A stretch of 64,000 nucleotides of DNA from Glaciozyma antarctica PI12 (lineage: Eukaryota > Basidiomycota > Microbotryomycetes > Kriegeriales > Camptobasidiaceae): assembly GCA_002917775.1 (NCBI GenBank), contig KZ627153.1:519806-583805 (forward strand). The letters are read 5' to 3'. The notes below the pieces were generated by a model that searched no databases, was not told the DNA's origin, and saw nothing but the letters and a program-made list of their open reading frames with translations. A program made the translations under genes and the position numbers. Of this stretch, positions 1 to 11,190 are shown piece by piece. Each line of letters starts with the position of its first letter. Positions within the stretch are counted from its first letter, which is position 1.

Positions 1-164
1 AGCCTCTTCTCCGCTCTTCCTGCTCCTTGCGAAAGGCGACCGTCGCGCTCGAAAGACCGTTCCTCGTTCCTCGTTCAGCGACCGTCCCAGCCGACCTGTA
101 AACGTCAATCACGCCCGCACTGAAGCAAGACCGCAACCGCATACTTAACCCAGAACTCAATTGC

Positions 165-1763
165 TCAATACCTCGGCCTCTTATCATCTCCATACCCACC
201 TCGCTGCGGCCCCTCAAACTCCCTCTTCGGCGGACCCATCCCAGCCCCACCCGCTCTCGCACCGTAACCACTATCCGGCCCGTTCTGACCCTGGAACCCT
301 CCTCCAGGCGCGCCGCCAAACCCTCCTCCGCCACGAGGAGCGAACCCACCTCGTCCCCCGTCGTTCCCACCGAACCCACCTCCTCCTCCGCGGTACCCTC
401 CTCCGCCACCCATCCCACCTCCAGGAGGTCCACCCATTCCGCTGCCGGGAGGACCACCGTAGCCACCTCGTCCGCCGTCAAAGGATCCTCCGCCACGATC
501 TCCGCCGAACCCACCCCTGCGCACACAAACTCGTCAGCTCCCATCCCTCCTCCCCCACTCGCACACGGAAACGCACCTTCCACGATCCCCAAAGCCTCCT
601 CCTCCCCTATCGCCTCCAAACCCACCACGGTACCCTCCTCGATCTCCTCCAAACCCTCCCCTATCTCCTCCTCCTCCTCCTCCTCCAAACCCACCTCGAT
701 CTCCGTACCCTCCTCCTCCTCCAAAGTTGCCCCGCGGCTGGAACCCCCCACGCTGCACGAATCCACCGCGTCCGCCTCGAGGCGCGAAGCCTCCTCGAGG
801 GGGGCCAAAGTTGCCTGGTCCGAACGCGTCGGGAGGAGCTGGGAGGAGGTCAGTATGGGGAGGAGGATGGGGGCAGAGAACGTACGAGCTGAGAGAGGCT
901 TGGGACGGCCACCGAGGCCGCCGCCCAGACGACGGGGCTTCCAGCCCTTGACGGTGCGGCCTCGCTCAACGTCGATGAGGAGTCGACGGTTCATGAGTTT
1001 GAGACCTTCGGCGTCCTTGTACGCCGCTGCACGAGCGCGTTAGCTCCTCGCGCCCACCAGTCACACGAGGGAGGAACGCACCCTTCATATCCTTCTCCCG
1101 CTCGTAGACTAGGAAAGCGTAGCCCCTGCTCTTCCCATCCTTCTTGCGCACGACGCGAACGCGCTCTAGAGGACCGTACATCTCGAACTCGCGTCGAAGG
1201 TCGGCTTCGGTGCAGGCGTAAGGGAGGCGTCCGACGAAGAGAGTCTTGTAAGGGTCTCCAACGGCTTCCTCGTCCTCTGCAGGATCGTCTGCGAGTTCGT
1301 TATGAGTACGCGTAGCGCTGGGAGGACGAGGAGAGGACCTACACTCCTTGATGCCCTTCTCCAGGTTCTCAGCATGCTTCTTCTTCCGTTCAGCAGCGCG
1401 CTTGATCCGAGCCTCCTCAGCCGTAAGGGTGAAGATCCCCTCCTTATCTCCTACTTCCTCCCCCTCTTCTGGCAGCTTGCCCTCTGCCACCTCCTTCTCC
1501 TCTAACTTGGCCTTCTCCTCCTTGATCAACTTGAGCGTCTCTGCCACTCCCAGAGACGGGGGCTTGCGCGCGAAAGACTGGAGAGGAACATCGGGGTCAC
1601 GGCCCGTTGGCTTGAGGTAGGGGAGAGGCGGGCGAGGGGCGAAGAGCTTGAGGAGGTTGGGAGGGAGGAGATGGGTCTTTTGGGAGAGGGCGGGAGAAGG
1701 GGGTTAGTGGGGCGCAGGAGGGCCAGGCTGCGGGTGTGAGAGAGAGGTTCTTACTCCGACCAT
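165..1763 (-). CDS. SNP1: U1 snRNP 70 kDa protein (U1-70K)
   Basis: Binds stem-loop I of U1 snRNA and helps define 5' splice sites. Six exons join in frame: 1763-1755, 1676-1343, 1288-1082, 1026-886, 838-577 and 516-165, giving 434 aa. The N-terminus ([20 protein letters not shown]) is the conserved U1-70K N-terminal segment. A helical linker then leads to one RRM: RNP2 is [13 protein letters not shown]1 is [10 protein letters not shown], and the family signature [20 protein letters not shown] follows it. The C-terminal ~200 residues are Gly/Arg-rich (GGFGGDRGG-type repeats) in place of the RS/RE tail of animal proteins, and end [20 protein letters not shown]. The first exon codes for only three residues (MVG). 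Head to head with the disulfide isomerase gene, 138 bp away. Identity is secure; the splice model is read by eye. Confidence 0.93.
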
Positions 1764-1901
1764 TCTCGAGACAGTTTCGTTAGAGTAAACCTGGATCTGG
1801 TCAAGTCGGCGAAGGGAGAAAGGAGCCGAGTCAGGCGGGGAGGTCTTCCCCTCGGAGTCTTCTGGTCGTCGACTCTCTTCCTTCCGCCAACAGTCTCTGG
1901 A
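1764..1901. promoter_or_regulatory. Bidirectional intergenic promoter (U1-70K / PDI)
   Basis: 138 bp separate the two divergent start codons, so both 5' leaders and both core promoters must share this stretch. No TATA box stands out. Its promoter role is inferred from the gene arrangement alone. Confidence 0.45.
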
Positions 1902-3083
1902 ATGAAGTTCTTCGCACTTGCTCCCCTCTTGGCCTTTGTGCCTTCTGTCCTCGCAGGTCTCGAAGACGCCAAGTTCTCAGTGAGCCGCCCTCCCAGCTGC
2001 GACGTGTCGCTGAGCTAACCTTCGAGTGCAGACCGTCCTCTCAGCAGCCAACTTTGACCAGCGCGTTCTACTTGCTTCCACCAGGAAGGAGCTGTGCTAA
2101 CGCTTTGCCCGGCGCAGAGTTATCGCCTCTCAATCTGAGGGAACCCTCGGTGAGCTGCCTTGCCTCAGCGTCATCCAAGCTCCTCTGACCTGTTTCCTAA
2201 TGCAGTGGCTTTCTTTGCACCCTGGTGCGGACACTGCAAGTCGCTCGAGCCTACGTGGACCAAGATCGCAGGCGCGTTTGACGGAGACGATCGCGTAGGT
2301 CACAGAAGAGCTGGAGGGAAGGGGGCGGATGGAGCTAATGCCTCTCCACTCGCAGTGCAAGGTCGCCCACCTCGACGCCGATAAAGCAGAGAACAAGGTC
2401 TTTGCGCAGAAGTATGGCGTCTCGGGCTTCCCAACCATCAAGGTGCGCCTCTCCTTCCCATCTGTCTCGCGCACCTCAGACGACTGCAGCACAGTTCCTC
2501 CCCTCTGGCGGCCGCGCTCCTATCGACTATTCGGGCGCCCGATCCGAGGAAGCTTTCCTCGAGTTCCTCAACAAGCAGTGCGGGACGCACCGTCTCCCCG
2601 GCGGCCGTCTCTCCGACCTCGTACGCTTTCTCCCTCCCTTCAATCCTCCCGGCTCACTCCAGCGCACAGGCCGGCCGTATCTCCTCCCTCGACGCTCTCG
2701 CTTCCACCTACTTCTCTCCTACCGCCGTGCGGTCTGCGATCCTCGCTTCTGCGTTAGAGGTCGCGTCGCAGATCAGCGAGGCGGAGAAGGCCTTGTCGGC
2801 GTACTACCTCAAGGTGATGACCAAGTTTGTTGAAGATGCGGAGGGCGCGGAGGCGTGGGTTAAGAAGGAGGGAGAGAGGTTGGGCAAGATGGCGAGCAAG
2901 AGGGGAAAGATCGCAGGCAAGAAGTTGGATGAGCTCAAGATGAGGCAGAACGTGCGTTTCGTTTTGGCTGTGGGAGTCGGGCAGAGGAGCTGATGTAATT
3001 GGTGCGTGCAGATTTTGGACGCGTTCAAGTATGTCGAGGGACAGGCGGAGAAGGTTGCGAAGCGGATCAAGGAGGAGCTCTGA
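1902..3083 (+). CDS. ER protein disulfide isomerase, single thioredoxin domain plus ERp29-like tail
   Basis: Forms and isomerises disulfides in ER client proteins. A signal peptide (MKFFALAPLLAFVPSVLA) is followed by a thioredoxin domain with active site APWCGHCK and the cis-Pro segment SGFPTIK. About 120 residues of charged helix (KFVEDAEGAEAWVKKEGERL and on) then resemble the ERp29 C-terminal domain. The protein ends IKEEL, a KDEL-like ER retention signal. Seven introns are needed. The second is best read as a GC-AG intron (2061-2117), because the nearest GT donor breaks the frame. Fungal ERp38/TigA-type enzymes usually have two thioredoxin domains before the ERp29 domain; only one is visible here. 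A GH or kinase role is excluded by the CGHC motif. Confidence 0.85.
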
Positions 3084-3457
3084 ACGCGTTGACACTGAAT
3101 CGAAGCTAGAGTATTTCGCCCAAGGTCTTCTGCTCGCTCGCTCGTGCTTTGCTACCTTTGAAGCCTTCTGCTTGCGCTCGCTCGTGACACGGCAGGAACG
3201 GTGTGTTCGCACTTCGCAGAGCGAGACGCCTCCCCGAGTTGGATTTCGTTTTGTTTCCGAGTTTCGGGCGTGTGTTGCAGCGAATTCTTGTCCTCTATTG
3301 CTCGACTCGACAGTCTGTTTGACGAGGAGAGGAGAGGGAGAGAAGCAGAGTGAACTGGAAGGTTAGCGGGCGAGACACTTACCCCTGTTGGTGTAAGTCC
3401 CGAGGCCATTCGCGCCTTTCTCCCTCTTCCCCCCTCACTCTCAACGCATCGAGCAAG
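3084..3457. other. Intergenic, 374 bp
   Basis: Holds the 3' flank of the disulfide isomerase and the 5' leader/promoter of the BAR-like gene. I see no RNA gene, repeat or credible ORF. Confidence 0.5.
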
Positions 3458-4546
3458 ATGCTCAAACGCCTCTCTTTCACTGGCAGTGACCACGCGACGC
3501 CTTACCTCGCCCCTCCAACCCCAGCAAGCCAGCGCACACCCCTCGACTCGTCCCCTAATCCACGTTCCACCTCTCCCGGTGGCTACCCCTTCCCGACCAC
3601 TCCCTCGTACCCACAGCAGTCGCCACAGGTCGAACGCACAACGCTGCACAAGAGCCTAACGAGCTTGTCGGCGCTCCTCGTCGCGCTTGACGAGTACAGG
3701 AGCTTGGTGTTTTTTATGGCCAAGGCGGAACGCAAGGTTGGGAAACTGAGTAGGGAGCTCGCGGGGACGTTTGGGGATAAAGTGGAAGTGGGGGCGAGAA
3801 GTGAGATTGTTTGTGAGTCTGTGTGAGGAGGGGACCGGGAGGAATGCGGGAAGGGTGGAGCTAATGTGGCTCTGGACGCAGTGAATGCGCTGGGAGCGAG
3901 TGCGGGCATGTTTGAGGCGCTTGCTGGGGTAGATACGGCGCTTGCAAAGGCGGTGCAGAGAGATTACGAGGGGGCGAACGAGGTTGCGGGCAAGTTCTTC
4001 AAGAAGGTTGCGGTGAGTGCTCTCGCGGTTTCGTAGCTGAGATCAGTAGATTCTGACGCTTCTTGTGGGCTCTAGAAGGAAGAGAAGGCGCTCGACGATG
4101 CCCTCGCAGCAATGGACGCAAAGGTGCGTCCTTCGCAATCTGTGAGAATCTCTCGAGGAGCTGATGATTCACCATCTCTTCGCAGGTCCAGAAAGCCACC
4201 GCCGCCTACGAGAAGTCACGTCCCCGCGCCCGACCGTCCCTCGCCGACGCTGCCGCCGTCGCCGTCGCGCACGACAAATACATGGCCTCGCTCTCCTCGC
4301 TCTCCTCCTCGACCGCTACCTTCAAGAGATCGCACGCTGAGAATATGGGAGACAAGCGGGATAAGGCGGGAAAGGAGGTTGCGAGGATTATGTGTGGCCT
4401 TGCGGAGGCGGGGTGGAAGAATAGGGTCGAGGGGACGAGGAGGGGTGGGGAGAAGGCGGGAGAGGTGGTTGCGAGGGGAGTTTGGTGCGAGACGGGGATG
4501 CCACCGGTCGCTCCTGAGGACTTCTACTACGAAGCAGGGCAGCAGA

Positions 4547-4577
<31 letters not shown>

Positions 4578-6019
4578 AGCACAACAGCAGCAGCAACAAC
4601 AATCGACATCGTTCCGCGGACCTCGGCCTCTCCCTTCGACGAACGACTCGTACTTCCACCCCGAACAACTCTTCCCCGCCTCTCCCGGCCCTCCAATCAA
4701 CACCTACCCCGCCCAGCAACTCTCCTCCTCCCCGCACTCCCTCCTTCCTCCCTCAAGCCCGATCCCGCCCTTCGCAAGCTCCTCCCACCCCGTCTCCCCT
4801 GCCACCTCCGCCCCTCCCTCCCCTCAAGACATTCCTCGTCAGTTGGAGCCCGCTCCCGAACATCAGCCTCACAGAACCCTCAGCCGCAAGCCCTCGACCT
4901 CGTCCCTCATCTCGCACCGCTCGACCTTCTCCTCCCGCCCACCTGCCCTCGACGCGAGCCACCCTACCGATCTCGAGCCCCCTCGTCCACCTTTCGCACA
5001 GCAATTCGATCCCCCACCTTCCCCTTCTGCGATCCTGAAGAGCCTCGAGACGCAGCGAGCTCCCAGTCCTCAGCCGGTTCGGATCGTCGCTGCTGGCCCC
5101 GGGGTCCCGCGACGAGGAGATTCGGACGACAGGAGTACGACGCAGAATTTCTCGCCGCTTTCGTCGGAGGATGATGGGAGGCGTGGGCAGGAGAGGAGGG
5201 GGGCGTGGAGGGAGGAAGCGGATCCGAGGAGGTCGGTGGCGAGGGATGGGGAGAGTGTGGGGAGAGGCTATAAGGGAGAGGAGGGGGTACAGAGGAACGA
5301 GAGTACGGCGAGCGAGAGGAGCTTTGTAGCGAGGATGAGGGAGAGGTATGTCGAGGAGAAGGAGCGGGAGAGGGAGGAGAGGAGCAGGACGGTCGAGAGG
5401 AGGTCTGAGTTGCCGGTTCGTTCCTTCGCTTTCCCAAATGTCGCCCGACTGCTGATTGTTGAGGTCGCAGCCTCCCATTCCTCGATCCAATTCGCGCGTC
5501 GCAGACCTCGCTCAGCGATACACCTCCCCTCCCTCCTCGGACTACGCCCCTCCGCACCAATCGTTCCCCTCCTCGTCCTCCTCCGGCCTTCCCCGCCCGA
5601 CCCACCGCTATTCTCATTCGATGCAGCCTCTCCAAAGCACCGATTCGACGGGCTTCAACGAGTTCGGCCAACGCGGAGCCGGAGCGAGCACCTGGACTCA
5701 ATCCCGTGACGCTTCGACGACGTACGGTTCTCCTCCTCCTACTAGCCGACCCTCGTATGAACCCGAACGACCTTCGTACGATTCGCGTTCGTGCTCGCGT
5801 CCACCTCTCGATCCCGCACCGCAGCACGCCCGGTCGAGGCAGGAGGAGGCGCATCCGGATTTCTGCGGGTGCGAGAAGTGCTCGGAGAGTAATTATAAGG
5901 AGAGGGGAACGACGAGGGAGGAAGAGGAGAGGAGGCAGAAGGAGTTGAGGAGCGTGGGGAGGATGGGGAATGAGAGGAGGATGTCGATGCCGGTCGTTTT
6001 TGGCGGGGGTAGGAGGTAG
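3458..6019 (+). CDS. BAR/I-BAR-like membrane-binding protein with long disordered tail
   Basis: The first ~300 residues are largely helical with heptad-like charge (FFMAKAERKVGKLSRELAGT, KEEKALDDALAAMDAK, RDKAGKEVARIMCGLAEAGW), which suits a BAR or inverse-BAR dimer of the yeast Ivy1 type. The family call is an inference from helical pattern and layout. A Gln-rich run follows (4539-4602), then ~500 residues rich in Pro/Ser and charged RE/EER stretches, ending VVFGGGRR. A short Cys motif (CGCEKCSESN) near the C-terminus could bind metal. Introns are ordinary; the first donor is GTGAGT inside ...IVL. The start is the first ATG after a C/T-rich leader (MLKRLSFTGSD). It could instead be an unrelated coiled-coil protein; a structure prediction would settle this. 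Confidence 0.6.
4539..4602 (+). repeat. CAG/CAA run coding polyglutamine
   Basis: Imperfect CAG/CAA codon run with occasional AAG and GCA codons, coding a Gln-rich stretch inside the BAR-like protein. It marks the border between the helical half and the disordered tail and is probably length-variable between strains. Confidence 0.8.
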
Positions 6020-6203
6020 AGGGGGGAGGGTTGGATTTCGTATATGCCAATTCGCTTGTTGTGCTGCTGCAAAGGAAGGGAGAAGGGAGAGAAGGAGATA
6101 CCTTGCGAAGCTTCTACTGTCGCGCTCGCGCTCGCGCTCGTCCCAAGTCGCGAGGACAACTTCTCCTTCTCCTCTCTTGCAACACACTCCTTCCGACCGA
6201 GTG

Positions 6204-7355
6204 ATGAACTGGAGCGGTGTGAGAGGAACTCTCGGAGCTATACTCAGGCCCAACACTCTCAACCCACGCCTCATCGTACCAGGTACGCGAAAGCTCCCGC
6301 TCACCTCCTTATCCCAAGCTCACCCCGCTCTCGACAGACATCACTCGCCTCGACTGGGCTTGCTTCAGATCTCATGGCATCACTGGCGTCGTGATAGACA
6401 AGGACAACTGCCTCGTACGCCCTCCGTTCCTCCTCAACCAGCTCGTTCCTCTCTGACGCCCTCTTCCGACAGACTCGACCTGACCGCGACACCCTCGAAC
6501 CCTACCTACAGCCAAGCTGGGAATCGCTACTCCACACCTTTGGCCCCGCCAACGTCCTCGTCGTTTCCAACTCTGCCGGAACGCACAAAGACTCTCTCCT
6601 CCTCCAAGTGCGCTCTCAGCACTCCCCTCCTTCTTCCACCTAACCAAGGGACCCCACAGGCCGAATCCGTCTCTCGCAACCTCCTCGTCCCCATCCTAGT
6701 GCATGCAGATCCCAAACCAGGACGCGACTGCGCCCTCGGGATCCAGCACTACTTCCTCCCTCCTCCTCCCTCTCCCCCGACCCTTCTCCGCCGCCTCCTT
6801 CCCAAACGCCCCACTCCAAGCTCAACCATCTGGCCCGCGCGCCTGCGCAATCCCCTCCTTCCCACCCCCGTCCCCCGCCCTCACCTCCTCGTAATCGGCG
6901 ATAGACTCACGACCGACGTCCTCCTCTCCCACCGCCTCGCCTCCCTCCCCTCTTCCCCCCTCTCCACCACTTCTATCCTCACTACTCAATTACACGCCTC
7001 CGAGTCCCTAGGGACGACTTTCCTTCGGTCTCTCGAGCGACTGGCATTGCATTTCCTCCGCCGGAGACGCAGTACCGAAGGACCTTGGGACGCATGCGTC
7101 TTCCCTTCTTCCCCACTCCCTCCTCCAAAACCAGTACTGGAGCGGCTAAAGAGACTGGAGGTGGAGCAGTTGAAGGAGCCGTGGGAGCCGATGGGGGAGT
7201 GGAGGTGGACGGACAAGTGGAAGGGGCTGTTTGTGGGGGAGCAAGGCGCGGTTAGAGTCGCGGAGAAGGTGGTGCAGTCGTGTGAGGATGGGGTGGAGAG
7301 GGGGAGATTAAAGCTGGGCTTGTGGAGGTTGGGATTGGGGGAGAGCAAGTCGTAG
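6204..7355 (+). CDS. GEP4: Mitochondrial phosphatidylglycerophosphatase, GEP4 type
   Basis: Dephosphorylates phosphatidylglycerol phosphate, the penultimate step of cardiolipin synthesis at the inner mitochondrial membrane. The HAD motif I is in its family form, VVIDKDNCLT (joined across an intron). It follows DITRLDWACFRSHGITG, matching the GEP4 layout. HAD motif II is VLVVSNSAG, and HLLVIGDRLTTDVLL carries the late GDxxxTD motif. Four exons join in phase: the donor after LIVP, the donor after NCL and the donor after SLLLQ are all GTRCGY. The N-terminus MNWSGVRGTLGAILRP is plausible for matrix targeting. The C-terminal ~130 residues are less conserved. The nearest ATG to the conserved region was chosen as start. 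Confidence 0.9.
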   Translation: MNWSGVRGTLGAILRPNTLNPRLIVPGTRKLPLTSLSQAHPALDRHHSPRLGLLQISWHHWRRDRQGQLPRTPSVPPQPARSSLTPSSDRLDLTATPSNPTYSQAGNRYSTPLAPPTSSSFPTLPERTKTLSSSKCALSTPLLLPPNQGTPQAESVSRNLLVPILVHADPKPGRDCALGIQHYFLPPPPSPPTLLRRLLPKRPTPSSTIWPARLRNPLLPTPVPRPHLLVIGDRLTTDVLLSHRLASLPSSPLSTTSILTTQLHASESLGTTFLRSLERLALHFLRRRRSTEGPWDACVFPSSPLPPPKPVLERLKRLEVEQLKEPWEPMGEWRWTDKWKGLFVGEQGAVRVAEKVVQSCEDGVERGRLKLGLWRLGLGESKS

Positions 7356-7588
7356 AGAGGGAATGCCTATTGAGTGCGACGGTGTTCTCCCGCTGCTTGA
7401 CTTCTTGCGCGCTCGCTCGCAACGCTGCAGGGATAGGAAGAGGTTTGGTGCAACGCGCGAACGTCTTTGTGCTGCGATGCGAACTTGACATTCTGTCTCC
7501 GTCGCACGCTCTCTCTCTCTTCGCACTCCGTTTCTGCCGAAAGCTGTACACTGCACACACTTCTACTCCCCTTTCCCCTTCTCACCTG

Positions 7589-10190
7589 CTACTGGAAGTC
7601 CGTATACTTCTCCAAGAACCTCAACCCCGCCTCGAACCCCACGACCTCCACCTCCACCGTCCTCGCAAGATCATGCCCCTCCCCAGGGAACGTCAACATC
7701 TCCACCTCCGCCTTCCTCAGCGCCTTGAGCGCATGATACCACGCCCTCGACTGATCAGGCGGGACCCGCCGGTCGTCCTGTCCCACGAGAAGGAGCGTCG
7801 GAACGACGACGTTCGCCACGTTCGCGAGCGGGGAGAGGGCGTGCAGGCGCGCGTAGGTCTCGGGATCGAGGGTGGAGGGAGGAGAGTCGAAGGAATAGGG
7901 AAGGAGGGCCTCGGCGAAAGTCCAGTCGGGAATATCGGTCGCGTAGAGCATCGAGGGGAGGTCGACGACGGGGTTCCGCATGACGACTGCGTCGTATTCC
8001 TCAGGGTGTCGTCCGCTGAGGTGCGCGGAGATGTAGCCGCCGTGCGAGCCGCCCATGAGGAGCTTCTTCCCTTTCGTGCGAGAGGCGAGAGAGAGGGTGT
8101 TGAGGTAGTGCGAGGTGGCGAGGGTGGCGTCGACATCGAGCTGGCCTAGGCAAGGAGGGAGGGCGTCGACGAAATCTTGGCCAAAGCCTAGCGAGCCAGG
8201 GTAGTTGACGAGGGCGATGCGGTAGCCTGCGATGGCGCTTCAGAAGGGAGGTCAGTGGGAGTTTCGCCTTGAAGAAGGAGAAGACGCACAGTGCGGCCAT
8301 CTGGGCTGAGAATTCGGTCGTGTAAGCCGCGTGAGGTCCGCCGTGAGGGATTGTAAGGAGAGGAGGGAGGTTGAGTCGGGATTCGGCGGAGGGGTCGATC
8401 GTGACGGGGGAGATGAGGAGGATTTCGCTAGGCTCGAATTTGGGAAGAGGAAGGACGGTCCAGTCGAGCTTTGCGAGCGCGGATGATACGGCGGAATCGG
8501 TTTGAAGGTCAGCGAATGCTGAACAAGAAAGGAGAACGAGCGCACCTTGCGAAGGTAGCTTTGGGGCCTTGACGACCTTCCACTCCACCTTCCTCGCGCT
8601 CAAATCCGCCACCACCACCTCCCCAGGTCCCACCATCCCACTCCTAAGTCCAACGACCCTACTCCCTCCATCGGTCCCTAGGACCGAAATGCTCTTAAGC
8701 GCCTCCCTCTTCTTCTCCCCAAGCCAAGGAAGCACGACGTCGTTCTCGCTCCTCTCAGGCCACGGTGCCAGGCCCGTCACTCTCCCATCCCTAAGCGACA
8801 CGACGATCGGCACCTTCCTACTCCTCCACACGCTGCTGAGCACTACTGCCGGTCCATCAGGCCCGACAACGAACGGGTTCTGCGGCAATTGGTCGAGATA
8901 CAACCCCGGGAACGCGTCTGGCCTTGCGGGAGTCGAAACGACCGGTACGAGGACGGCAGTCTGGGACGAGGCGAGGGAGACGGCGTGCAGTGCCGCACAG
9001 GAGGAGTGAGGTCCGCCGGCGGGGTTGGCGAGGAAGACGACGAGGGGGGCGAACTTGGCGCCTGGGGGAGGGTGAAGGGCGCGAGGAGAGCGGCAGGAGA
9101 GGTGAGAGGGGCTTTGGAGAGTGGCGCTGGTGGAGGACCAGGTGGAGAGGGAGAGGGAGAGGCCGAATTCGTAGATTCCTGCGGGACGGTTGGCGCAATA
9201 CACGATGCCGAGCTTACGCGCGTCGCCGAGAGAGGAGTAACCGGTTGCGAGGATGCGAGGGGTCTTCCCATTGTCTGAGGAGGGGAGGAAGATGGCCTGG
9301 CCGAAGGACGTCGAGGGGAAGATCGTGTGGTTCGTAAGTTGGTGCAGGACGGGTTTGGTCGAGGGGGATTCGTGGAAAGGCGAGGAGGTGAGGGCGAGAA
9401 GGAAGACGGTGGGAAAGCGCTTTCCAGTGAACTTCTCCCCAAAGTCGGCGGTGTAGCGGAAGGTTGAGGCGGAGGGAGTGGGGGAGGAGGGAGCGAGGGG
9501 TTCGGCGGTGTAGAGGAGGGCGTGGCCAGCAGGATGCCAGGTAGGAGCTCCAAACGTGTCTGCGTCCAGGCATCAGCTTCTCGCGCTTCGTGGCTTCCAG
9601 AGAGGACAACCGCACCATCAAAGTACCAGTCCCCGTGCTCCTTTGTAACCTCGAGCTCCTCCTCTTTCACGCCCGCGAGTACGTCCCAGATCTCCACCAG
9701 AAGCTTCTTGTCCTTCCCCTCCAGCTTGACAGACCGAAACACAGCTGAGCGCATGCCGTCGGGCGAGTAGCTCGTGTGCTGGACCTCCGGCGCCGTGAAC
9801 GCGAGAGGAGAGGTGGAGAGGACCTCGTTCGCTGAGGAAAGAGCGAGAGTCTGAACCGCAGATCGCTTTGAGAGCTGAGTGATGGACCTGTGCGAAGTCT
9901 CGAGGAGGAGATCTGCGAGGAGAGTTAGCTGGGAGGCTCCCCGCGTGTCGTGTTCAGGGAGGCCGCGTGGTGCGCGCAAGGCGCGGGTGGGTTACGCAGA
10001 GCCCCAAAGACCCAACAGAGACGGCGAAGCACGACTCACTGATTCCGCTGCTTCCGCCAGGGAGGAAGGAGGCCCTGGTGACGGCTGGGAGCTCGAGAAG
10101 GGCGGCGTAGGTGACTGCTCCGTCGACCTGGCTCGGGCTGGCTGGGCTGGCGGACGGAGCGACTGGCGATGGAGATTGAATCTGTGCCAT
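7589..10190 (-). CDS. Acylaminoacyl-peptidase (prolyl oligopeptidase family S9C)
   Basis: Removes N-acylated residues from blocked peptides in the cytosol. The N-terminal half reads as a beta-propeller (HTSYSPDGMRSAVFRS, FGAPTWHPAGHALLY, VVGPDGPAVVLSSVWRSRKV). The C-terminal half is an alpha/beta hydrolase: oxyanion region IPHGGPHAAY, nucleophile Ser in LLMGGSHGGYIS, catalytic Asp in LLVGQDDRRVP and His in FPGEGHDLA. These match APEH closely (GGSHGGF in animals). Introns are at about 10043-9915, 9560, 8540 and 8240-8290, all with ordinary signals. The start MAQIQSPSPV is preferred; an upstream in-frame Met at 10319 would leave almost no space before the divergent gene at 10323. Active-site residues are complete. 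Confidence 0.9.
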
Positions 10191-10322
10191 AGCTTGTGCG
10201 TAGCGAGAAGTTCCTTCTGGCTTGAGGTGAGGGGAGGAGGGAGAGCTGTCTCCGCGGTCGTCGCGCTGTCTTGTCGGCTGGACGACGACGCGGCTCTTCT
10301 TCCTCCCTCGCGCTCTCAAACG
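10191..10322. promoter_or_regulatory. Bidirectional intergenic promoter (APEH / unknown helical protein)
   Basis: 132 bp between divergent start codons. No obvious TATA. Promoter function is inferred from the arrangement. Confidence 0.4.
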
Positions 10323-11190
10323 ATGTCCGACTCGGACGCCAACGATAGCTACTCGTCCTTTGAATTCATCGACGGATCAGCTGCCGCCAAAGCTCCGTAT
10401 CGAGCGTATCGCCGCCGCCAGGGCTGCGTCGTCCTCGTACTCCGCCAAGATCGAAGAACCCTCCGTACGTCCTCGTCCTGGCCTCTCAGAGTGCTCCACT
10501 GATACGTCTGTGCAGTGGTTCAGCGATCCTGCAGTCACGGCGAGGAGCAAGCCCGGTCCTGCGCGACCCGACCTCTTTGCCCTCCAGCAGCTTTACCTCC
10601 AGAGGGACTTCAGCGAGGTCGTCAAGAAGGGGCTAGTCCTCTCTTTAAAGCTTAAGAAGGGAGCTACGGCCGATGAGGTGGAGATCGTGGACACGGTGCT
10701 TCGTGCGGCGTTGAGGAGCGACACCCCGGTGGAGAAGGAGGTGGTGGAGCTCGCACGCCGGTACAAGCAGCACGTACGTCTGTTTCCTCTCTCTCCAGGA
10801 GATCATATCAGCTAAGACAAGTCTACGGCTGCAGCCCACGCATCCCTCGTTCGCCCTCTCCGCCTCTATCCTCTTCGCCCGCTCTCCTCTCACCCTCGTC
10901 AAGCCGACAGAAGCTCTTGAAGCCGTCCTCGCCGCACTCTCCAGGCATCATTCACTCATTCCCTACCTCAGCCAACTCTCCACCCTCCTCGAACCCACCT
11001 CTCCTGTCCTCGCGGGAATCATCGAAGCTCCTGCCACGCGGAAGGACTTTGAGCGAGGAACGCTGGTGCTCGAGATTGAGCGGTTGGGACTTAGTGATGA
11101 TGGGAGGCTGGTGCTGGAGACGATTGTGCAGCTGGATGGCGTGGTGGTGGAGGAGGAGGAGGAGGCGCCGAGGGATGTGCGGAATCTATG
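10323..11190 (+). CDS. Hypothetical helical (TPR-like) protein
   Basis: Not recognised. The start MSDSDANDSYSSFEFIDG is acidic and Ser-rich. The body is helical (LFALQQLYLQRDFSEVVKKG, EVEIVDTVLRAALRSDTPV, PTEALEAVLAALSRHHSLIP), with a helix-pair rhythm like TPR or Pex26-type repeats, and it ends in a Glu-rich tail (EEEEEAPRDVRNL). Two ordinary introns are seen, with donors GTACGTCC after IEEPS and GTACGTCTG after YKQH. The ATG exon and the next segment are in different frames. A 25-nt GT...AG segment (10397-10421), or one extra base, must be skipped to join them. The downstream frame contains no ATG of its own between a TAG at 10201 and the helical region. Confidence 0.6.

Noticed and set aside
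4964-6304. 446-codon minus-strand ORF
   Set aside because: Antisense to the tail of the BAR-like gene; Arg/Ser/Pro-rich without domains.
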